Assembly (NCBI GenBank): GCA_001643475.1
Contig: LXTK01000189.1
Coordinates: forward strand, 1 to 9,255
DNA length: 9,255 bases
Direction of reading: 5' to 3'
Source of the DNA: Proteobacteria bacterium SPGG2
Lineage (GTDB): Bacteria > Pseudomonadota > Gammaproteobacteria > Acidiferrobacterales > SPGG2
In this document: piece after piece, positions 4,717-9,255 of the stretch
How the letters are laid out: each line of letters starts with the position of its first letter
Position numbering within the stretch: the first letter of the stretch is position 1
Notes under the pieces: model-generated
The model's input: the letters and a program-made list of their open reading frames with translations, nothing else
What the model was told of the DNA's origin: nothing
The model's database searches: none
Program-made: the position numbers and the translations under genes

Positions 4717-6489
4717 TCAGCTTGTCGGGGTAACGCCATCAGAACGGCCTGTTTCGGCCAACAATCGACCGAGTTCGGCCTTTTCGGCCTGATTCAATCC
4801 TTTTGCCCGCTCCTTATACAACAGTCTGTCGGTGCGCTGCTCACGACCCGCCTTCTCCAATTGGCCGAGGGTACCTTGAAATTCAGCCGCGGCATCCTGT
4901 TCCAATACTGGATGGGTCCACACCGCCAGCTTTTCAAGGTGGGTTCGATGCTCGCTGTCACGGAATCGCTCTATGAGCGCCGCCATATTCAACTCGGGAT
5001 CGATCTTGAGGATGTCGAGCATAGCCGCCAGCAAAGTAGTGCCCGGCAGGTCGAGTCTAACGATAGCCTCGGGATCCTTCACCTGCTTTGCGAGCGAGGG
5101 ATCCCTGAGCAAGAGGGCCACCGCCGTACGTACCAGCGAGGGTGGCTTCTTTAACTCGGCCCTGGGGCGATTGGCCGATTTCGGCGACACCTTGTTGGTC
5201 GTCGCTAATCCCAATCTAGGCAATTTCTGTGGCTCCAACCCACTGATCTCAGCCAGACGGTCACGCATCATCTGTCGGAACGGACCCTCGGGAATCTTGG
5301 ACAGTAGTGGCGATGCGAGTTCCACCATGCGGGCACGGCCATCCAGTCGACGCACATCGGCACGGTCATGCAAGTTTCTGAAAAAATAGTCGGGCAGGGA
5401 CTCTACTTGGCGCGCTAAAAACGCTTCCGCCCCTTCGCGTCGAATGACGGAGTCGGGATCCTCACCTTCGGGCAGAAACAAGAAACTTGCCTGACGGCCT
5501 TCGTCCAGGGTAGGCAACGCGATCTCTAGCGCACGCCAAGCTGCCTGTAGGCCGGCCGGGTCGCCGTCGAAACAGAAAACCACGTCAGACGTAAAGCGGA
5601 ACAACCGATCTAGATGATCACGCGTGGTGGCGGTGCCCAGCGTCGCCACCGCAAAATCGACACCGTGCTGAGCCAGCGCGACTACATCCATGTAGCCCTC
5701 CACCACAAACACACGCTGCTCGCGCCGAATAGCGTCACGCCCGAGAAATAGCCCATACATCTCACGACCCTTGTGGAATAAGGGAGTCTCGGGTGAGTTC
5801 AAATATTTGGGTTCACCCTCGCCGATTACGCGACCACCGAATCCGACAATGCGGCCGCGATGGTCATGAATCGGAAACATGATGCGATTACGGAAGCGAT
5901 CGTAGTAACCACCACCGTCCTTGGCCACCAAGAGGCCTGCCCGCTGCAAGTGTTTACGGCGTACGTCGTCGGTGCCCAGCCCCCGTAATAGATTGTCCCA
6001 CCCGTCGGGCGCGAAACCGAAGTCAAAGCGAGCGGCGACTTCACCACTCAAGCCACGACCCTTCAAATAATCAACAGCTGCCTGGGCTTGTGGATGGTCG
6101 CGAAGCTGGCGCTGATAGTGGGTGGCTGCTTCCTGCAGAATGTCCAGGAGATCTTGCTGGTCCTCAAACTGGCGCCCGCCGGCAACTACTTCCTTGGGCA
6201 CTGGAATACCGACATGGTTAGCGAGCTCTTCAACCGCCTCGGGGAAACTCATGTGCTCATACTCCATGAGAAACCCGATGGCGTTGCCATTGGCCTGACA
6301 GCCGAAGCAATGATAGAACTGTTTGTCGGGGCTAACGGTAAAGGAGGGGGTCTTTTCGTCGTGGAACGGACAGCGCGCCTTGAAGTCTTTGCCGCCCTTG
6401 GTCAAGGGCACGCGGGCATCGATCACTTCCACGATATCGGCGCGTATGAGTAACTCATCGATAAAACCCTGGGGAATGCGGCCGGCCAT
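4717..6489 (-). CDS. dnaG: DNA primase DnaG
   Basis: DnaG synthesises the short RNA primers used at the replication fork, working with the DnaB helicase. The ATG giving MAGRIPQGFIDELL matches family starts; an in-frame start 11 codons earlier is not conserved. The 590-residue product is close to the usual length. The N-terminal zinc ribbon has Cys40, His43, Cys61 and Cys64 (CPFH ... CFGC). The catalytic core contains RIVGFGGR (213-220), EGYMD (264-268) and DGDPAG (308-313), the TOPRIM acidic metal-binding residues. The C-terminal region from about 440 is diverged, as expected for the helicase-binding domain. It lies 76 bases after the GatB/YqeY-domain gene and 73 before rpoD. No clear Shine-Dalgarno sequence precedes the start, which would keep primase levels low and fits a poorly translated cistron. 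Confidence 0.98.
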   Translation of the reverse strand: MAGRIPQGFIDELLIRADIVEVIDARVPLTKGGKDFKARCPFHDEKTPSFTVSPDKQFYHCFGCQANGNAIGFLMEYEHMSFPEAVEELANHVGIPVPKEVVAGGRQFEDQQDLLDILQEAATHYQRQLRDHPQAQAAVDYLKGRGLSGEVAARFDFGFAPDGWDNLLRGLGTDDVRRKHLQRAGLLVAKDGGGYYDRFRNRIMFPIHDHRGRIVGFGGRVIGEGEPKYLNSPETPLFHKGREMYGLFLGRDAIRREQRVFVVEGYMDVVALAQHGVDFAVATLGTATTRDHLDRLFRFTSDVVFCFDGDPAGLQAAWRALEIALPTLDEGRQASFLFLPEGEDPDSVIRREGAEAFLARQVESLPDYFFRNLHDRADVRRLDGRARMVELASPLLSKIPEGPFRQMMRDRLAEISGLEPQKLPRLGLATTNKVSPKSANRPRAELKKPPSLVRTAVALLLRDPSLAKQVKDPEAIVRLDLPGTTLLAAMLDILKIDPELNMAALIERFRDSEHRTHLEKLAVWTHPVLEQDAAAEFQGTLGQLEKAGREQRTDRLLYKERAKGLNQAEKAELGRLLAETGRSDGVTPTS

Positions 6490-6565
6490 GGCAGGTATTC
6501 TAACAGGCCGCCGTCGGTCCACGCGGCCCTTCGAAGACAGGGTCGGCTGCTAGTTGGCCGATAGA

Positions 6566-7012
6566 TTAGCCACCCAACAAGGTTTTCACTATCTTGCTTA
6601 CGCTAGCCATATCCGCCCGCCCCTGGAGTTTGGGTTTTAAGACACTCATGACTTTGCCCATGTCCTTCATTGAGCTAGCGGACGCCTCGGCCAGGGCATC
6701 ACGAACCATCTTCTCGAGCGCTTGGTGGTCCAGCGGCTCCGGCAGATATGCTTGCCAAACAACGATCTCACGATTCTCTTTGTCTACAAGGTCGACTCGG
6801 CCCCCTTGCTCAAACAGGGTGGCGGCTTCGCGGCTTTGCTTAATCAGTTTCTCGGCAACTGCCATCACAGCAGCGTCATCAAGCGTAGTGCGCTCATCCA
6901 GTTCGCGCCGCTGGACCGCTGCCAATAGCATGCGGATGGCACCTAGACGTTCGGTGTCCTTGGCCCGTAGGGCCTTTTTCATATCCTCGGTGATGGTTTC
7001 CTTCAGGCCCAT
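6566..7012 (-). CDS. yqeY: GatB/YqeY-domain protein
   Basis: The 148-residue protein matches the YqeY family along its whole length: MGLKETITEDMKKALRAKD at the start, then RLGAIRMLLAAVQRRELD, a central EQGGRVDLVDKENREI segment, WQAYLPEPL, and a C-terminal GKVMSVLKPKLQGRADM block. The domain resembles the tail domain of the GatB amidotransferase subunit, which binds tRNA during Gln-tRNA/Asn-tRNA formation. The stand-alone protein has no firmly established role, and an RNA- or tRNA-related function is inference. It sits between rpsU (34 bases) and dnaG (76 bases), a common position in proteobacteria, and is likely co-transcribed with them. No strong ribosome-binding site is visible. Confidence 0.93.
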   Translation of the reverse strand: MGLKETITEDMKKALRAKDTERLGAIRMLLAAVQRRELDERTTLDDAAVMAVAEKLIKQSREAATLFEQGGRVDLVDKENREIVVWQAYLPEPLDHQALEKMVRDALAEASASSMKDMGKVMSVLKPKLQGRADMASVSKIVKTLLGG

Positions 7013-7046
7013 AAAACGGTCAACCCGCGGGGTCCTGCAGTCGCTG

Positions 7047-7262
7047 TCAATACTTGCGGGTGGTGCGCTGTGTGATGCGCGCTATTTTCTTTAGTTCGCG
7101 TTTGCGGGCAGCGGCAGCCTTGCGTTTACGGACTGAAGTCGGCTTTTCATAGAATTCGCGCCGACGCATTTCCGAGAAAACGCCCGCCTTCTCGCAGGAG
7201 CGGCGGAAACGGCGTAGCGCTATCTCAAATGGCTCGTTATCTTTTACCCGAACGGATGGCAT
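7047..7262 (-). CDS. rpsU: 30S ribosomal protein S21
   Basis: The 71-residue, very basic protein starts MPSVRVKDNEPFEIALRRFRR and ends with KKIARITQRTTRKY; both are diagnostic of S21, and the length equals that of the E. coli protein. S21 sits on the 30S platform near the 3' end of 16S rRNA and helps initiation. The ATG is preceded by GAGGA at short spacing, a good ribosome-binding site, in contrast to the two genes downstream. It is first in the leftward run rpsU-yqeY-dnaG-rpoD, the classical macromolecular-synthesis operon with a YqeY-family insertion. Confidence 0.98.
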   Translation of the reverse strand: MPSVRVKDNEPFEIALRRFRRSCEKAGVFSEMRRREFYEKPTSVRKRKAAAARKRELKKIARITQRTTRKY

Positions 7263-7327
7263 CTATCCTCAAGCACCTCGATCCCCGGCTGCGTAGCGTA
7301 GCTACAGTATAGGCTGCAAAGCGCGCG

Positions 7328-7356
7328 ATTCTATAGGCTCCACACGCCTTTGTACA
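7328..7356 (-). promoter_or_regulatory. Candidate promoter of the rpsU-yqeY-dnaG-rpoD run
   Basis: Read leftward, TGTACA (7351-7356, 4 of 6 matches) and TAGAAT (7328-7333, 5 of 6) are separated by 17 bases. The start would fall near 7321, giving a leader of about 59 bases before rpsU. Within that leader are a second -10-like TATACT (7306-7311) and a short hairpin GTAGC-TAC-GCTAC (7293-7305). The divergent tsaD promoter must also lie in these 140 bases, but I cannot assign it well. Confidence 0.45.
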
Positions 7357-7402
7357 CTCAGCTACCCTTGCCCGACCCCCAATATCCTCCGAGAATAGCG
7401 CC

Positions 7403-8419
7403 ATGCGTGTTTTGGGTCTTGAGACTTCCTGCGATGATACCGGTGTCGCCATCTATGATTCGCAAAAAGGCCTTCTTGCACATGGTCTCGCGTCGCAGGC
7501 GCTCATTCACGCGCCTTTTGGGGGGGTGGTACCTGAGCTCGCATCTCGTGACCACGTGCGCAAAACCTTGCCTTTGATACAGGCGATTATGGCCGAGGGC
7601 GGTACTCAAGCCAGCGACATCGATGGCGTCGCCTACACGGCTGGACCCGGCTTGGTGGGCGCGCTCCTAGTGGGGGCCGCAATTGGCCGCGCACTAGCAT
7701 ACGCTTGGCAGATTCCTGGGATAGGGATCCATCATATGGAGGGACACCTTTTGTCCCCCATGCTTGAACCAGATCCACCGGCCTTTCCATTCTTGGCGTT
7801 GTTAGTCTCTGGCGGCCACACCCTGCTTGCGGACGTGCGTGCGGTCGGCCAGTACACGGTCCTGGGCGAATCGCTGGACGATGCGGTGGGCGAGGCGTTC
7901 GACAAGACCGCCAAGGCGCTCGGTCTGGGGTATCCGGGAGGGCCTGCGATTGCCCAGGTGGCGCAGCAAGGCAACCCGGGGGAGTTTCATTTTCCGCGAC
8001 CTATGACCGAGAAGGCAGGGCTCGACTTCAGCTTCAGTGGCCTGAAGACGGCGGTGGTGCGTGCGATCGCCGGGCGCTCGCTGGATGCACAGACGATTGC
8101 CGATGTGGCACTGGAGTTCGAGCAGGCCGCCATCGCGACGCTAGCAATCAAGTGCCGGCGCGCGCTCGATCAGACCGGGCATAAGCGCCTGGTGGTGGCG
8201 GGGGGTGTCAGTGCCAATCATCTGTTGCGTAAGGAGCTAGGCAAGCTGGCGGCCACCCTCGGAGCAAAGGTGTATTACCCGCGCCCCGAGTTTTGCACCG
8301 ACAACGGCGCCATGGTCGCGTATGCAGGCGCTCTGCGGCTCGCCGCTGGGCAACACGAGGGGTTCGCTTTTCGCGTGCATCCGCGCTGGGAGATCGATCG
8401 CCTGCCGCCCGTACACTGA
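7403..8419 (+). CDS. tsaD: tRNA N6-adenosine threonylcarbamoyltransferase TsaD
   Basis: TsaD transfers the threonylcarbamoyl group from TC-AMP to A37 of tRNAs reading ANN codons (t6A), working with TsaB and TsaE. The 338-residue product begins MRVLGLETSCDDTG, the ASKHA-fold nucleotide-binding start. It carries the metal ligands His111 and His115 in HHMEGH and Asp300 in CTDNGAM, along with VSGGHT (135-140), DDAVGEAFDKTAK (159-171), DFSFSGLKT (208-216) and VAGGVSANHLLR (265-276). Length and motifs are complete. It is transcribed divergently from rpsU, the same arrangement as in E. coli. The start follows a modest GAGAA purine run. The intron-bearing tRNA in this window is itself an expected t6A substrate, since it decodes AUA. 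Confidence 0.98.
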   Translation: MRVLGLETSCDDTGVAIYDSQKGLLAHGLASQALIHAPFGGVVPELASRDHVRKTLPLIQAIMAEGGTQASDIDGVAYTAGPGLVGALLVGAAIGRALAYAWQIPGIGIHHMEGHLLSPMLEPDPPAFPFLALLVSGGHTLLADVRAVGQYTVLGESLDDAVGEAFDKTAKALGLGYPGGPAIAQVAQQGNPGEFHFPRPMTEKAGLDFSFSGLKTAVVRAIAGRSLDAQTIADVALEFEQAAIATLAIKCRRALDQTGHKRLVVAGGVSANHLLRKELGKLAATLGAKVYYPRPEFCTDNGAMVAYAGALRLAAGQHEGFAFRVHPRWEIDRLPPVH

Positions 8420-8429
8420 GTCGCGCGAA

Positions 8430-8462
8430 CGGGCGCGGCGCCGGCGTGTGCACGTGCGCCCG
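8430..8462 (+). other. GC-rich stem-loop after tsaD
   Basis: CGGGCGC and GCGCCCG form a perfect 7-bp stem around a 19-base GC-rich loop, starting 10 bases after the tsaD stop. There is no T-tract, so it is at best a weak terminator. It ends just before the -10-like sequence of the next gene. Confidence 0.4.
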
Positions 8463-8468
8463 CGAGCG

Positions 8469-8476
8469 TATAGAAT
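8469..8476 (+). promoter_or_regulatory. Possible -10 region of the NUDIX gene
   Basis: TATAGAAT stands out in very GC-rich DNA, about 62 bases before the NUDIX start codon. It contains both TATAGA and TAGAAT -10-like hexamers. No good -35 box is seen. The same TATAGAATCG string occurs on the opposite strand in the rpsU promoter. Confidence 0.35.
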
Positions 8477-8538
8477 CGTGCCATGTTTCAACGAAGTCTT
8501 CCCGCAACCCACCGACCAGCCCGATCTCCTGTGCCAGC

Positions 8539-9120
8539 ATGAACTTCTGCAGTCACTGCGGCGCGGCCGTCACGCGTCGGGTCCCGGCAGGCGACACGCT
8601 ACCGCGGTATGTGTGCGACGCGTGCGAGACCGTCCACTACCAGAATCCCAAGATCGTCGCCGGCTGTATCCCCGAGTGGGAAGACAAGATCCTGCTTTGC
8701 CGCCGGGCGATCGAGCCCCGCCACGGCCTGTGGACCCTGCCCGCGGGTTTCATGGAGAAAGGCGAGACCACTCTGCAGGCGGCGGCGCGCGAGACGCTCG
8801 AGGAGGCCGGCGCCCGCGTCGAGGTCGGACCCCTGTACACGGTGTTCAGTCTGCCCCACATCGACCAGGTCTATTTGTTCTACCGTGGCCGGCTCACTGA
8901 CCTCGACTATGCACCAGGAAGCGAGAGCCTCGAGGTCGACCTGTTCCACGAGCACGTCGTCCCCTGGGGCCAACTGGCCTTTCGGGTTGTGCGTGAAACG
9001 CTGAAGCTCTATTACCAGGATCGGCGCACCGGCCAGTTTCGAACCCATGTCGGCGATATCGTGCGCATGCCTGGAACCGCGGCCGAGTACGAGGTCAGCA
9101 TCTCGGCTCAGGACGGCTAG
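8539..9120 (+). CDS. NUDIX hydrolase with N-terminal zinc ribbon
   Basis: The product hydrolyses a nucleoside diphosphate linked to another group; the exact substrate is not readable. The start giving MNFCSHCGAAVT is preferred because it begins with the zinc ribbon (Cys4, Cys7, Cys26, Cys29); the same frame is open further upstream into tsaD, but that part is not protein-like. After the ribbon come HYQNPKIVAG and the Nudix box at 70-92: G-FMEKG-E, then RE-TL-EE-AG, with all metal-binding positions intact (Glu85, Glu88, Glu89). Length is 193 residues. The ribbon plus Nudix layout recalls NudC (NADH pyrophosphatase) but is shorter and lacks its N-terminal domain; similar proteins are common in Pseudomonas and relatives. 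It lies 119 bases after tsaD, with its own possible -10. Its GC content is visibly higher than that of rpoD and dnaG. Confidence 0.93.
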   Translation: MNFCSHCGAAVTRRVPAGDTLPRYVCDACETVHYQNPKIVAGCIPEWEDKILLCRRAIEPRHGLWTLPAGFMEKGETTLQAAARETLEEAGARVEVGPLYTVFSLPHIDQVYLFYRGRLTDLDYAPGSESLEVDLFHEHVVPWGQLAFRVVRETLKLYYQDRRTGQFRTHVGDIVRMPGTAAEYEVSISAQDG

Positions 9121-9194
9121 CCAGAAAATTTGACCGCTTATTGGGGCAGCGGTGAGGACGGCCCGCGGTGGCGGCGGATAGCGTGTGGCAGTTT

Positions 9195-9212
9195 GTACCC
9201 CGATTCGGGTAC
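9195..9212. repeat. Short inverted repeat downstream of the NUDIX gene
   Basis: GTACCC and GGGTAC form a perfect 6-bp stem around a 6-base loop, 74 bases after the NUDIX stop. No T-tract follows. The remaining bases from 9121 to 9255 show no gene. Confidence 0.3.
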
Positions 9213-9255
9213 GTCTCGTGATTACCTAGCTGTTGGATGTCTCTGCGGTCTTGGC

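Noticed and set aside
4644..4739. 32-codon N-terminal extension of rpoD
   Set aside because: It overlaps the dnaG 3' end, does not resemble any RpoD N-terminus, and would place the candidate promoter inside the coding region.
6490..6565. TAGAAT box just before dnaG as a private, leaderless promoter
   Set aside because: No -35 box at suitable spacing; the start would fall almost on the ATG, and dnaG fits better as part of the operon.
7013..7046. Possible attenuator hairpin between rpsU and the YqeY-family gene
   Set aside because: Only a 3-4 bp stem before TTTT can be drawn; too weak to call.
8293..8538. In-frame upstream extension of the NUDIX gene into tsaD
   Set aside because: The extra 82 residues overlap tsaD in another frame, are Arg/Ala-rich without domain character, and precede the natural zinc-ribbon start MNFCSHCG.

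Overview
The right two thirds of this window is a bacterial macromolecular-synthesis locus in its gammaproteobacterial arrangement. Leftward run rpsU (ribosomal protein S21), a GatB/YqeY-domain gene, dnaG (primase), rpoD (major sigma factor) and a tRNA with a CAU anticodon. Rightward, from the same divergent region, run tsaD (tRNA t6A synthesis) and then a zinc-ribbon NUDIX hydrolase. Gene order, the RpoD and DnaG N-terminal sequences and the tRNA-Ile(CAU) next to rpoD all point to a gammaproteobacterium. The genus cannot be read from this window.

The most striking feature is the tRNA. Its two halves (2684-2720 and 2406-2445, minus strand) are separated by 238 nt that fold as a self-splicing group I intron. 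P1 with a U.G pair at the splice site, P2 to P9, a GAAA tetraloop on P9 and a terminal G can all be drawn by hand. The intron sits directly after the anticodon (between U36 and A37), has no room for a homing endonuclease and closely resembles the tRNA-Ile(CAU) intron of Azoarcus. It also carries an extra hairpin between P7 and P3.

Left of the tRNA (1-2405) is an accessory, partly decayed region. It holds a remnant of a small membrane protein, a short Sel1-repeat gene whose 3' end runs into an 11-bp copy of the tRNA 3' end followed by a terminator, one intact orphan gene with an acidic N-terminus and a Cys-rich C-terminal part (1054-1725), and about 680 bases with no convincing gene. The repeated tRNA end, followed in both places by a similar hairpin, suggests an old insertion or duplication of about 2 kb downstream of the tRNA, but no integrase is visible.

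Functionally the core genes join translation (S21, tRNA-Ile2, t6A modification of ANN-decoding tRNAs including this one), replication initiation (primase) and transcription initiation (sigma-70). TsaD acts at A37, the nucleotide immediately after the intron insertion point. No CRISPR array, IS element or complete mobile element was seen.
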